Part shown: positions 20,643-33,800 of the stretch, piece by piece
Layout: each line of letters starts with the position of its first letter
Numbering within the stretch: the first letter of the stretch is position 1
Source: Prunella strophiata
Lineage: Eukaryota; Chordata; Aves; Passeriformes; Prunellidae
DNA length: 64,000 nucleotides
Assembly (NCBI GenBank): GCA_036583965.1
Contig: JAZBQD010000013.1
Span: 13,478,618-13,542,617, forward strand
Direction: 5' to 3'
Notes under the pieces: model-generated
Told to the model about the DNA's origin: nothing
The model's database searches: none
Seen by the model: the letters and a program-made list of their open reading frames with translations, nothing else
Made by a program: the position numbers and the translations under genes

Positions 20643-22702
20643 CTGCTCTAACAGAGTTTATCACACACAGGAACACACCAGCACTGCTCTAACAGAGTTT
20701 ATCACACACAGGAACACACCAGCACTGCTCTAACAGAGTTTATCACTCACAGAACACACCAGCACTGCTCTAACAGAGTTTATCACTCACAGAACACACC
20801 AGCACTGCTCTAACAGAGTTTATCACTCACAGGAACACACCAGCACTGCTCTAACAGAGTTTATCACACCAGAACACACCAGCACTGCTCTACAGAGTTT
20901 ATCACACCAGAACACACCAGCACTGCTCTACAGAGTTTATCACACACAGGAACACACCAGCACTGCTCTACAGAGTTTATCACACCAGAACACACCAGCA
21001 CTGCTCTAACAGAGTTTATCACACACAGGAACACACCAGCACTGCTCTAACAGAGTTTATCACACACAGAACACACCAGCACTGCTCTAACAGAGTTTAT
21101 CACTCACAGAACACACCAGCACTGCTCTAACAGAGTTTATCACACACAGAACACACCAGCACTGCTCTAACAGAGTTTATCACACACAGAACACACCAGC
21201 ACTGCTCTAACAGAGTTTATCACTCACAGAACACACCAGCACTGCTCTAACAGAGTTTATCACTCACAGAACACACCAGCACTGCTCTAACAGAGTTTAT
21301 CACACACAGGAACACACCAGCACTGCTCTAACAGAGTTTATCACACACAGAACACACCAGCACTGCTCTAACAGAGTTTATCACACACAGAACACACCAG
21401 CACTGCTCTAACAGAGTTTATCACACACAGAACACACCAGCACTGCTCTAACAGAGTTTATCACACACAGAACACACCAGCACTGCTCTAACAGAGTTTA
21501 TCTCACACAGGAACACACCAGCACTGCTCTAACAGAGTTTATCACACACAGGAACACACCAGCACTGCTCTAACAGAGTTTATCACACACAGGAACACAC
21601 CAGCATGCTCTAACAGAGTTTATTCACACACAGAACACACCAGCACTGCTCTAACAAGTTTATCACACACAGGAACACACCAGCATGCTCTAACAGAGTT
21701 TATCACACACAGGAACACACCAGCACTGCCTCTAACAGAGTTTATCACTCACAGGAACACACCAGCAACTGCTCTAACAGAGTTTATCACTCACAGAACA
21801 CACCAGCACTGCTCTAACAGAGTTTATCACACACAGAACACACCAGCACTGCTCTAACAGAGTTTATCACTCACAGGAACACACCAGCACTGCTCTAACA
21901 GAGTTTATCACACACAGGAACACACCAGCACTGCTCTAACAGAGTTTATCACACACAGAACACACCAGCACTGGCTCTAACAGAGTTTATTCACACACAG
22001 AACACACCAGCAACTGCTCTAACAGAGTTTATCACACACAGAACACACCAGCACTGCTCTAACAAGTTTATCACACACAGGAACACACCAGCAACTGCTC
22101 TAACAGAGTTTATCACACACAGAACACACCAGCACTGCTCTAACAGAGTTTATTCACACACAGAACACACCATCACTGCTCTAACAGAGTTTATCACACA
22201 CAGGAACACACCAGCACTGCTCTAACAGAGTTTATCACACACAGAACACACCAGCACTGCTCTAACAGAGTTTATCACTCACAGAACACACCAGCACTGC
22301 TCTAACAGAGTTTATCACACACAGAACACACCAGCACTGCTCTAACAGAGTTTATCACACACAGGAACACACCAGCACTGCTCTAACAGAGTTTATCACA
22401 CACAGAACACACCAGCACTGCTCTAACAGAGTTTATCACACACAGGAACACACCAGCACTGCTCTAACGAGTTTATCACACACAGAACACACCAGCACTG
22501 CTCTAACAGAGTTTATCACACACAGAACACCCCAGCACTGCTCTAACAGAGTTTATCACACACAGAACACACCAGCACTGCTCTAACAGAGTTTATCACT
22601 CACAGAACACACCAGCACTGCTCTAACAGAGTTTATCACACACAGAACACACCAGCACTGCTCTAACAGAGTTTATCACTCACAGGAACACACCAGCACT
22701 GC
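20643..22702. repeat. 40-41 bp minisatellite, about 50 copies
   Basis: Direct tandem repeats of a unit made of CTGCTCTAACAGAGTTTATC followed by ACACACAG(G)AACACACCAGCA. Variants include ACTCACAG for ACACACAG, and single or double G before AACACACC. Between about 21,600 and 22,170 many copies carry one-base insertions or deletions (GCATGCTC, GCAACTGCTC, TATTCACAC, CTGGCTC, AACAAGTTT). There are no unique spacers between units, so this is a minisatellite and not a CRISPR array. Confidence 0.97.
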
Positions 22703-25700
22703 ACTCACTGGCACAGGACCAGCACCCTCTGCCCAGGAACTCTGTGCAAGGAAAACTGGCACAGGCCTGAGCTTTGTGAAATACTTAAAGAGTTACAATT
22801 CTTCAAAAGTTTCAAACCTGTTGTATCAAAACTATCAGAAAGGGCTTGTATTTCCTTCTCACCCAGTACATTTTAAAAGTGCATGCCCTTTCCAAATGCC
22901 CTTGCACAAATATCCTATTCCCAGCACTGACCTCTACTGTCTGTGCTGGACTTGGGTATTATTTTATACTAAAATGAGATCTCTTTCATCAGCTTTCAAA
23001 ACATTGTGAACTGAAACTGCTCTTATTTAAAAGTTTAACTTTACTTTCATCAATTTATAATCAGAGTTCCTCTGGTATGTTTGATTCCTGACAAACAAGG
23101 ATAAAAGTCTTGTGCCCCCATTGCTAATGAGATGATAAAACAGCAGGGATCAAGTTTTTAATTACTACAGGCTATGCACTGGAGAGGTACCAGTGATATT
23201 TTCTATTGCATGTCTAAGTTGTAACTTCAGGCTTATGACAGTCATGCTGTGTTCCTCTGCCTTTGATGATCACTCATCTTTGTCTCCTGAGAACATACAA
23301 AAATTTCTGAGCTGGGCTCCTGGGGGGTTGCAATTACTGCTGTAACCTGGCCCAGGTTCCAGGGCAGCAGCAGCTCTGCTCAGCCAGGATCCGAGGAGAG
23401 CACACACACAACACTGGCAACTTCTCACACAATCTAGATTCTCAATCTAGTTGTTCCTTTAATAATTATGCTTTTAATTAAGTGGGAGAATAATTTAATA
23501 TTGTTCCCGTTTTTCCTTTTAGAAGCACAATCCATTACCTTCTCATACATAAAGCATCAGGGCCACAGGCACACAGCAGTGCAGGTTTCTGGCACTAGGG
23601 GACCCAGGTCTTGGAGAATCGGCAGTACAAGCGTGGTTTTGGAAATGATCCTCATTCCTACCCATGTTTCTAAGCTTGCTGAGTGAGTTTTGTTTCCTTG
23701 AATAAAATTAATATTGATGCAAGAGATTAGAATGCATTTCTAAGTGGCAAATGCTTTCATTATTGGACAGCGAGCTGAGGCTGGTAACGTGGCAGACCTG
23801 TCCTCCCTCCCCAGCGCTGCCCCACGCTGCCCGGCCCGCCTGGATCTGGCCATGGCTGTGGGAATTCCAGTGCTCCTCTTGCCCTGTGTCACAAAGCAGG
23901 GAGCGTTTCCCCTGCTGCAGGGCAAGGCAGGCGGGGAGCAGCCCTGGTGGTGCTGAGCTGTGCTGGGACACCTGCAGGGCACCTGCAGTGGCACCTCTGC
24001 CAGCTGGCCCAGGGCCACAGCTCTGCCCAGACCACCACCAACTGCAGAGGTAAAACACTCCAAGTATCTCCTCACTGAACCTCTGTGAGTTTTTTCTCTG
24101 AGTACAAAGTTTATTTTCTCATGAAGGAACTTTGTGAAATCTGAGCATGAGCCCATCAGGATTTTCAAATCAAGCAAAGGCTGTTTCCACTCAGGCCAGG
24201 TACCCCAAAACTTCCTCTGAACCCACCACTGCTTTTCTTCTGCCACAGCTGCACAGCTCTGCCACTTCTCCCTGGCATCCTACAGACATCATTTCCTTTC
24301 AATTCCTTTATGCTGAGAGAGCACTCTGTGAACAATTATTTCATCCCTATTTCGTGTTGCCTTTTCTGTTTAATCTCTGCTTGATGTGAGAGATAGGTAT
24401 GTCTCAGCCTTTTATCCAACTAAAATGAAGCTGCCATTCCTTTCCTTAGTTCCTTCAGTTCATACTTCCTCTCTGCAGCTAAATCCTAACCCAGGAGAGA
24501 GTTTTCCCTCTGGGGAAGGAGTGGGGACCACAGAAGCAGTGACATCTCCAGTGGAGTGAGCAAGGGGAAAAGATGAGCCTGGATTCAGGAGCAGGTCCTC
24601 CTTGAGCGCTGAAATACAAAAAATAAGAAATCACTTTTTCTCTGCCTGAACTAAGATGTTACAGTGGCATCATCTGTGGAAGGGTAAAATGCCAAAGGAC
24701 GTGCTCGTGTGCAGATACTTGCAAAATACTCAATGTAAGCAGCCCTTAACTAATGCATTCATTTCTGTAAAACTGGGAGTTGTGATCTGACTTGGGCTCT
24801 CCAGGGACTGCATGTCAGACATGCTGCAGAAATCAAGAGCCCAGCTGACCCACTTCTCTGACTTGAGGATAAAACCCCACTGCTTTGGTAGCCCCATCCA
24901 GCCTGGCTGTAAATAATCATTCTTAAGGAAAACACGGGGGTAACACTCACTTCAAAAAGTACTTCACAAATCTGAAACTTCTATTAAGTAACCAACCATG
25001 ATTAATGCACTTGGCTGTAGAAATCAATTATGTTTTCAAAAGCAAATCATGAAGGAGACTTCACCCTTGTTTTCTCTCACGACTGATATGACAGATCAAA
25101 AATGCTAACACTACAAACACTGCACTGACTGGGACCCAAGTATAGCTGAAATGCACTGATTTATTTCACAAATGTAGGACATCCAATACCAGACTATTGT
25201 TGTGTGGAGGCAATCAATGGCACTTCAGAACTGACAGCTCATATCAACTCCAACCACTGCATAAACAGAATCAAGAGACATTTACTGTGCTGCATCATAG
25301 AACTTGAAATGAAGTTGACCATAAAATGTGTGTAATCTAAACTGCAGAAATCCCTCACTCTAATGATCTGTTCCCTAAAAAGAAAAATGTAAACTGTTTA
25401 AAAGATTTAGCAAAATCTGTGCATAGATTGAATAAATAATCATGGGTATCAATTATATCTTAAAAATGGTGTACAGCTCTTATAACATCAAGGACTGGTT
25501 TTAATTATGGCTTCAGTGTAACTAATATTTTCTTAATTTTAATGTACTGTTGTCCTATTATAGGATTAACTTGTTATGAAGCTGAAGAAGCCAGAATAAT
25601 TTTCAGTTAAAAGAATTGCAAAGACCTTTGACAGGTACACCAATAACAGCAGAGTGTTTTGAAGTAGGTTGGATTTTGGCCCAAATGCTGTTCCACTTTG

Positions 25701-28118
25701 TGACCCAGTGAGTCATCCCCTGGCAGTGTGGCAGGTGGGACTGGGCCTTTTTTCCAGAAGTGCAGAAAGTAAATATTGCAATGGGCTGCAAGGGCAAAGC
25801 TGTAGTAAATTCCTGTCTATACATGAGAGATTTGTGTACCTGAAATGATCCCAATACATCATTGCAATTCTTACTGGGGGGACACATCAGTGACTGCAGC
25901 CCCTGCAGCTCCTGTGCTCAGCTCTGCTCAGTGTTCAGCTGCATTTACATTCAGTGTGAGCCACTGCAAGGGCCCTGATGGAGCAGAGAACGCCAGCAGC
26001 AAGGCAGGGTGTGCACTGAAATATTGTGTAAAGCTCCAAGAATCACCTGAAGGGCTCCTGAATCAAAAAGAAAACAAAAGAACCTGACTTTGCACTTACC
26101 ATAATTTCAAAGCATATTAATGTTTTATTACTGAGGAGGGATAGAACTTAGGGAGCTGCTGCCAGGGGGTGGAGAAGTGCCAAGAGCCCATTTGTGGGCA
26201 CTCAGAGAGTGTCCCCTCTTTGCCTGGCTTACCCAAGGCTGACCATGGTACCTACCTGCCATTTCTGTTCAGGATTTTGTGTGGGTCCATTCTTAGGCTG
26301 CTGCTCATGAGTGAGCTCTCAAGTGGGACATAAAGGAGCTGGAGTTGATGGTGCACACACAACTTGTGGGCAGCAGCTGGCTTTGTGTGAACACATGAAG
26401 TGCTAGTGCAGAGATTAGGAGACTCACTCAGCCTGGGAAATGGGCTTTGAACACAGGAGAAGGAACTTCACCTTGCTTTTATACTGAGACTCTGCTTCTA
26501 TTAAATTCAAGTAAGAATTCCAAACCGAAATATTCATGTTCTCAGAGAAATGAATGCAGTTCTTGAGGCTACACTCACCTCAAGCCTCATGATTTCTGTG
26601 TGCTACAGACAGAAACATTTGCATTTGGCATCTCATTTTTCTTCAGCAAATTTATTTCCTGTGACTCTTTCATTAGAAGAGCTCTAGTGTGTACCAAGAA
26701 CATTATTTTGCTTATACAAAAGGAAAACTGGATAATAGGTGCTTTTTATGTCTCCTGCTGCTGGGGAGCCATAATATTTAAGTCATGAATGGGCAAATGT
26801 CAAAGCAGGTCTCCCTCTGTGCCTGACTCCCTCTAATAATTAGGTGCTGTTTTATTGTTCTGTGACTGAGTTGTGAGTCCAGCTGTCAGCTGACACAACT
26901 GGTAATGGAAGGACCACATTCCTCACAACCAGACAACTCCCTTCAAAATCCATGGCATATTTACAGCCCTCAGATTTGCAGGATCAGGTTTCAGGCCATA
27001 GCTGTGCACAGCAAAATAATATCTCAGCCTATGTGAGTGCACTCTAAATGCTGGATCTGACTGCAAGAATTTATATTCATACAAAATAAGGAGGAGCAGA
27101 CCTTCCACCCAGCTGTGAGTGGGCCTTGCCTTTTGCTCCTCCATCCATGGAATCAGAAAGAAGCCCCATGGAAAGAGGAGCTCTGTGGCTCCCAGCCACC
27201 ACAGCAGACATTTGCAGCAGCAACCCACAAAAAAAAATTCAGCATCTGGCCAAAAAGCAAGAAAAAAATGGAAAAAGTCATCTGCAAAGGTTGTTGGGAG
27301 CACACCCAGGCTCTGATTTGTGTTTGCCAAAGGAAAACCCAACAGCCATTTGTGCCTCATCTGTGTTGGAAAGGTGTTTCACCATCCTGCCCCTGGTCAG
27401 GCTCCTGTGAAGCTGCCAAGGACAAAACCTTTCTCCTGGGGCTGGAGAACCTTCCCACCCCAACAGAGCTGCTCTTGCCAGGGCCCAGCAGCAGCTCAGC
27501 ACCTGCTGAGATTTCCTGCTGAAGGGAAAAGGGGTTGGGGTCCTTGCAATGAGGGGTTGGGGGTCTTGGCATGGCATCCTACTGGATTTAGAAATTATAT
27601 AAAAAAAATTAACTGAAAAGAAAGGCAATATACTAAATCAGTAAATTCTAGGGGTTTACTGACAGCCATGTATTGACCCTGGTGAAGATGTTAATTCACT
27701 TTAGTGGTTATACGAATAGGATAAAAGCACATTGAAAAAAAGGAGGAAAAAAGAGGAAACAACGTAAGATATTTTCCTGCTTTCTAAACACTAACTGATC
27801 AATCAGCTGAGTTTTTGCTAGATAAGAAAGTTCCAGTGGTGGCTATTTGTAAGATACTTAATGCACGGAGACTTTTTTCAAAATTATTTTTGCCCAGGAG
27901 ACAAATGTGTAACCATATGATTTTTCCCCCTGCTATGTTAAAAATGCATTTATATTTTTTCAAGCACACCCCGATTAAAGAGGGCACATCTGTTTTAAGT
28001 CCTTCTTTATGAAAATTACTGAGCTTCCTCTGAAAGCTTATCTTTTAATTTCAAAATTCTTTGTAGCAATAACTTAGATAATAACCAACCATATTTCTGT
28101 CTTCTTTAGGGGAGGAAA
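22703..28118. other. Intergenic sequence, no gene seen
   Basis: Long AT-rich unique region with occasional GC-richer patches (about 23.75-24.05 kb, 27.1-27.55 kb). Open frames of 100-170 codons occur but lack splice context, homology-like motifs or biased codon use. Nothing else can be supported. Confidence 0.6.
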
Positions 28119-28412
28119 AAAAGAGAGAGAGAGAGAAAGAAAGAAAGAACCATTTTGAGCTTTGAACTCCCCCTCCCTCCCCTGGCTGGGTCTCCTTTGA
28201 AAAGGCCCCCCTCATTTGCGTTTAAAATGGATGTTTCATACTGGTTGATTAGTGTTCGTGTGGGATAGCAGGCGCTGGGAGCGGGGGCTCAGCTTGAGCG
28301 CTGCGGATTATTCATCAGCCTCCCCGGCAGGGGAGCGAGCCTGCCTCTGCCCTCGGCACCGCTCCGCCTGGGAGCCGGCCTTTTCTCCTCTCGCCAACTT
28401 CTTGCTCCATTT

Positions 28413-28553
28413 TATTTTATTTTATTTTATTTTATTTTATTTTATTTTATTTTATTTTATTTTATTTTATTTTATTTATTTATTTTATTTTATTTTATTT
28501 TATTTTATTTTATTTTATTTTATTTTATTTTATTTTATTTTATTTTATTTTAT
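28413..28553. repeat. (TTTTA)n microsatellite
   Basis: About 28 TTTTA pentamers with one small interruption (TTTATTTATTTTA) near 28,472-28,485, embedded in a GC-rich block. Confidence 0.98.
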
Positions 28554-28639
28554 GTTGTTTCCTTTCCCCCTGGTTCTCCCACAGCCCCGGGTCACCCCAG
28601 CAGCAGCGCTGCCCCTGCCGGCCATGGCCCGAGCACTGA

Positions 28640-28642
28640 CCA

Positions 28643-28692
<50 letters not shown>
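28640..28692. repeat. (CTGT)n microsatellite
   Basis: About 12 CTGT tetramers ending in CTCTCTGTGTGTC. Confidence 0.97.
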
Positions 28693-28693
<1 letters not shown>

Positions 28694-28860
28694 GTGTGTC
28701 TGCTCCCGCCATTGTTCAGGCCAAAGATACATTATACATTGGACCCGACTGAGGACATGGGGGAGAGGCACCCGGCTGTGTCATGGTGGCCATATCACGG
28801 CACCTCCTCTGTTTCTCTTGCCCTCGGTGGGGCTGGTGTTTCCTTTACCCTTTACTCGGT

Positions 28861-30622
28861 TAGCAGGGCTGTACAGGACGTCAGCCTGTGTCTGTAGTAG
28901 CAGGATTTCAATATCTTTTCTCATGGTTGTTGGCAGTGCTTGGAACACCAAGTCTAAGGCAGCTCTGAGCAGACTTTTACAATCCTGTTGCTTGGCCTTA
29001 GCTACCTGTGCCCGTTTGTGATATTTGGGTGCTGTTATTCATCACCCCTGCAGAGATGATGCCTCAGAACCAGTGAGAAGGGCTTGTCCCTGTGCAGAAC
29101 AAACATAAATAGCAGGCAGTTCTGTGTGGCTGAAGGGCAGCCCAGTTTTGTGTCCTCTGAGCTCTCCAAAGAGGAGTTCCTTGCAAGCTGGGCTCTCCCA
29201 GCCCCGTGACCACTGTGGGTACAGGATTCCCAGTGCCCCTGAAGGGCTTTCCCAGCATCACTGAGTGACACATCTCCTCCTCCTTTGTCTCCAGCTGCCA
29301 CAGGCACCCTCCCTCCTGGAGCATGGTGACTGCACAGGAAATTACCACAGCTACAGAAAGGAGCAACTGTCTGAGCTCTGCCCAGCTGATCCAGGCACGA
29401 GCCTGGATGAGAGTTTTGAAGAATCTGTGTGGATGGAAAGGAACCAGCACCTGCAGAATGTGCCCATCCACATCAATACTTACAGAGGAAAAGAATATCC
29501 TGTATTTATGGTGTGTCCTGTTCCCATGCATGGAACACACATAGCTGGTCTGGATCAAACCCCTCAGCTTTACTCAGCAGGGACTGGGTGAGAATCTTCA
29601 CACTTGGTAAGACACAGGATGGTTTGGTGCAATGCTCACAATCATTAATCCTTCTTAAAATTAACAGCTACCATGAGCTGAATTTTATTTTTATTTCCTT
29701 CTGCCATCCCTGAAAGTTCTGAAAAAAAGCTTTATCTTCTTTGGTACTTCTAGTGAACTGTACTTCTCCCTTGGGACATCTTTAATCTGCTTACAAGGAG
29801 GTTAGTGGGAGGAAAAGACACAGAACAGCACTAAGCAGACTTTGAAAACAAGAGCTTCTTTACACCCACGTGGCACCCACTTCCTTCTGAATGCAAACTA
29901 ATGACACATTTTCTCTCCTTGTTACCTCAATTTTTGGTTTTGAGCCTCTACCTCCTGACTGAGCTGTCTCCCATGAAAGCACTGCATGTAAAAGAAGTGG
30001 TGTTTTAAACACCTCACCCTGGGCCAAGCTCAGGGCTCGTGCTGTGCACCAGATGCTCCTCCAGGACCTGGAGCTGCCTCCAGGTGTGACTGCAGAGGGC
30101 TCAGGCTGCACAACCTCCTCTGCAGCACTGACCTGCGAGGAGCTGGGAGCTCACACAATGGGGTTGGGTCTATCCAGTGCAGGACAAATGCTAGAGAAAT
30201 CATGCAGCCTGAAGTAGAGGACTGAGGTGCCCAAATCTCTCCTGGAAGCTGTCTGGAGCACGGGAATGTTTGCTCAGAGAGCCCCCAGTGCCTCCTGACC
30301 CCTCTCAGCTCTGTCTGCAGCACTGAGTGTCAGCCAGAGCAGCCTCTGGGAATTCTGCCTGTCTCCTTTCCCGGGGGGAATGCCTGTAACAAGCACAGGA
30401 ATTTAAATGCATCCATGGGCAGATACCCATGACTGTGTCTGGGGAGCAGTGGAAGCAGCGAGGGGCTGGTGGCTCTGCGGGAGGGACGGGGGCTGTGCCC
30501 AACAGGCAGCCGGGTAGGGTGGGGATGGCAGCAGGGCCGGGGTCGGGGCACACTGCACGGGCGTGCCAGGAGGTGCAGGGCACGTCTGACAGAGGGTGCT
30601 GCCCCACGGGGTGCACCAGAGA
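28861..30622. other. Intergenic sequence, no gene seen
   Basis: Unique sequence without a supportable exon, RNA gene or mobile element. Confidence 0.55.
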
Positions 30623-30842
30623 GCCCGGGAATGTCCCGGCACTGTCCCGGCAATGTCCCGGCAGTGTCCCGGGTATGTCCCGGGTATGTCCCGGGTATGT
30701 CCCGGGTATGTCCCGGGAATGTCCCGGGTATGTCCCGGCAGTGTCCCGGGTATGTCCCGGCAGTGTCCCGGGTATGTCCCGGGTATGTCCCGGGTATGTC
30801 CCGGCAGTGAATGTCCCGGCAATGTCCCGGCACTGCATGTCC
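30623..30842. repeat. CCCGG minisatellite, about 11-bp unit
   Basis: About 20 units of TGTCCCGGGTA, TGTCCCGGCAA and TGTCCCGGCAG. Read on the - strand the core is CCCGGGACA, the same core as the large array at 38,979-40,888, which carries it on the + strand. The array sits in a locally GC-rich patch (30.5-31.0 kb). Confidence 0.95.
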
Positions 30843-33800
30843 CCGCGCTGGGTTCCCCGGGGCCAGCGCAGCAGGAGCTGCGGGCACAGCCGCTGTCCCG
30901 AGAGGAGCCCAGCACAGAGCGAGCCCCGGGGCGCTCGGCGTGTCCCCGAGCTGTGCCCGGCCGGGCACTCAGGGAGCTTTGCCCGCTCAGCCTGGGGACA
31001 GGGCTGAGGCCATGGTGCCAGGCTGCTCAGACGGGATCTGCCCAGCTCGGTCCCTGTCAGTGCAGCCAGGCACATCTCTGCCTGAGGGGAGACATCCAGT
31101 GAATATTCAGTGTATCTGACCGCACACCTGCCCTCCGTACGTGCCTGCGCGGCAGCACGGCTCAGAATTCCAGGCCAGAACAGATTTGAAATCAAATGCA
31201 GTTGTTACATCCCAGATTACTGTCACTGACACCAGGGTCTCCACCACCATAACCACCACCCTTTCTCACAGGGCTCCATGTGCAAACCCATTCAGCAGCA
31301 TCGTTTGTAACATGGGCCATCAGGCAACTTGACATTTTAGAAGTTAAACAAAACAGAATTTTTAAGTCAGTATCCACTGACAAATATTCCAAGGGAAGCA
31401 AGTGAAAAGGTGACAGATGTTCTGCATGTATGCAAATACAAACTTGAACACAACATAAAATGTGTGAGAATTATTTAAACTCAATTGCAAAATTAATTAT
31501 TGGAGGTTTAAAATCGTAAAGCACCATCTGGGCTTTAAAGAATGTTCAAAATAAAGAAAATAACTCAGGTATTTATTGTTTTGCTTCAATTTACATTGAT
31601 GCTATAAATAGCTGACAAGAAATGATGACAAATCAGCTATTGTAGCCCTTTGGGAGTTTATTAGGTCATTTGTGAGAGGTCTGAATAGAGTCATTTGTTG
31701 CCCTCAGGTGTTTGAGAGTCTCTTTACCCTTGGGAAAGGAATTTAACAAAGGAGTGTATTTCAAAGCAGGCACTCTGTGTTTTCCACCCTTTTTCTGAAG
31801 TGTTTTCAAACACACTCCAAGCTAAAAATTCTCAGCAGTGAGAAGAGAAGGTGTACATCAGCTGACCCCTGAGGCAGCTGACAATCCAGGGAGCAGAGAT
31901 GGGGTCACATTTTAGATGCCTGAATCCCAAATGCATTTTCACTATAGGAGGCCCTGGTTTATTTTTGCCCCACCCACTGGGTGCAAACTTTGAAATGCAC
32001 AATCCAAAAGTGTTGGACTAATGCCCTACTTGCATTTTTTTATTTGGTTGAAATGTGACATGTCTTATTTTTTGTCTGCTTCCAAAAACACTGGGCAGGC
32101 CCTTCGTCACAAAAAGACATTGCATCTGCCTTAATCCATACATCTCCTCAATCAGACAGAGCACTGCCATTTGTTCTGGCTAGAATGAAACAGGAACAGC
32201 AACACAGCCATCAAAATGAACCTGCAAAACAGCTCTGAGGGAAAACCAGCCACAGCTTTGATTGCCCAGGGAGCATCCAGGTAACCTCTGCTCCAAAAAC
32301 AGCCCAGCCAGTTCCCTCGTGGGATGAAGGAGAAAGGAAAAATGGAATTTCATGTGTCTGTGGTTTTTTCCAGTGCAATGTTGTTCATGGTCCCAGAGAG
32401 CAAGCAGGTTAACATCAGCCATCCTGTCTGCAGCCCAGGAGCCTGAGTGCAGAGGGCATTTCTGACCCACCTGTGGGAGCTGAGCACTGCCTGGCTGGGT
32501 GCACATAGCTCATGGCAGAACTGTGTTCTCCCTGCTGGGGGAGGGATTTGTGCATTCCCAGCACCCTCCAGAGCTGCTTGCAGAGGCTCCAGCTGATCCC
32601 AGAGATGGTCCTGCAGATCTGGCTGCTGTACAGCTCTTCTGTCCCAGAAGAGCCCACTTGCAGCAGTTCAGAGCTGCAGTAGGAACTGACCAAGTGTCAC
32701 CAACTTTGCGCCCCAGTTCAGGGTGCCAGTGGAATGAAGATGGCTGGGTGCTGGACTGAGCTGCCCTGCACAGTAAAGGAGGCTCAGGAGGAGCCCCAGA
32801 CTGGCCAGCCCCACGTCTTGCAGGGCTGGAACCCCTCTGTCCCCATCCCAGTCCTGGTGGAGCCAGGCTGGCACTGCCAGGGAGGCTCTGCAGAGCAGCA
32901 CGGGCTCAGGCCAGGGCTGCACGAGGCTCCAGCCCTGCTGCCACCCTCTCAGAAAGGATTTCCTGCCTTCTCCAGGGCTTCAAGAGCTGACTGTCATCCA
33001 CTTGGACTCCACTTGAACCCTCTCTCAAGTGAATGCCCTGCAGCTCTTGTCTTCAAACAGTGGTGTCCATCCTTTTTGATCATCCCAGGCATGCAGATTT
33101 TTCAAAGGCAGAGCTGATGCTCACGGCCCCTCTCCTCTCCTGCTTGCTGATTTCTTGACTGGGCTCACTGTGCATTCAGCTCACAAGCCATTCATGCAAA
33201 TAAGGCACTGCATCCCAAAAGATGTCCAAGATGAGCAATGGCTGAGATCAGACTGCCCCTATTGGAATAATTCCTGTAGCCCATGTACCTTTTGCTTAGG
33301 CTAAATTTGAGAGCATACAAAAACTTGCTTGTCAGTGGGCAAATATTTTATCTGTGGCTACAGCTCATTCTGGCTGCCTCTCATTCCTGGTTACCCTGGC
33401 TCTTCATGGGGCTTTCCACAGCTTGCCCATACTGTCCTGCATGTACCCACAGACCACATCCATCCAGCCTGGAGAGACTTACTGACTCCTGAGCAGCCTC
33501 TGGTGCAAAGAACCTGAGGAGTTCTGTCAAGACAGTTTTTGTGCTGGAGAAGTACAGGAGAGTAACTTGGAGTGCCTGAGGAAATCTATAATCAAAAATC
33601 TATAATCCAAAAGTTCAGTGCATTTGAAATGAGGCACCTTCAAGGATAGAGAGCACCTGAGCAGGAGATTCCAGCATCAGCTTGGTGCTCACTTCACATG
33701 ACAATTGTGACTTCAAGTCTTGATAGACAAATACAGCAGGGAGAAATCAGGAACTTTTAAATGTCTTTGACACACTGCAGTGAACCCTTCAGAGAAAGTC

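Larger units (their letters stand above)
28150..28860. promoter_or_regulatory. Candidate regulatory or CpG-rich element split by simple repeats
   Basis: A GC-rich block (about 28,255-28,400 and 28,570-28,640) stands out from AT-rich surroundings. Two CTTTGAA motifs resembling TCF/LEF sites lie at 28,160-28,166 and 28,195-28,201. A SOX-like CCATTGTT lies at 28,709-28,716. The block is interrupted by the (TTTTA)n and (CTGT)n tracts. An open frame spanning it (28,252-28,752) is mostly simple repeat and is not a gene. Function is inferred only from composition and motifs. Confidence 0.25.

Noticed and set aside
20643..22702. CRISPR-like regular spacing
   Set aside because: The repeats are contiguous with no unique spacers, and the sequence is vertebrate.
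28252..28752. A + strand frame of 166 codons
   Set aside because: Most of it is the (TTTTA)n and (CTGT)n tracts read as FYFIL and SVCL.
30305..31195. A - strand frame of 296 codons
   Set aside because: Its central part is the CCCGG minisatellite (PGTYPGH words). The flanks show no recognisable domain or splice sites.
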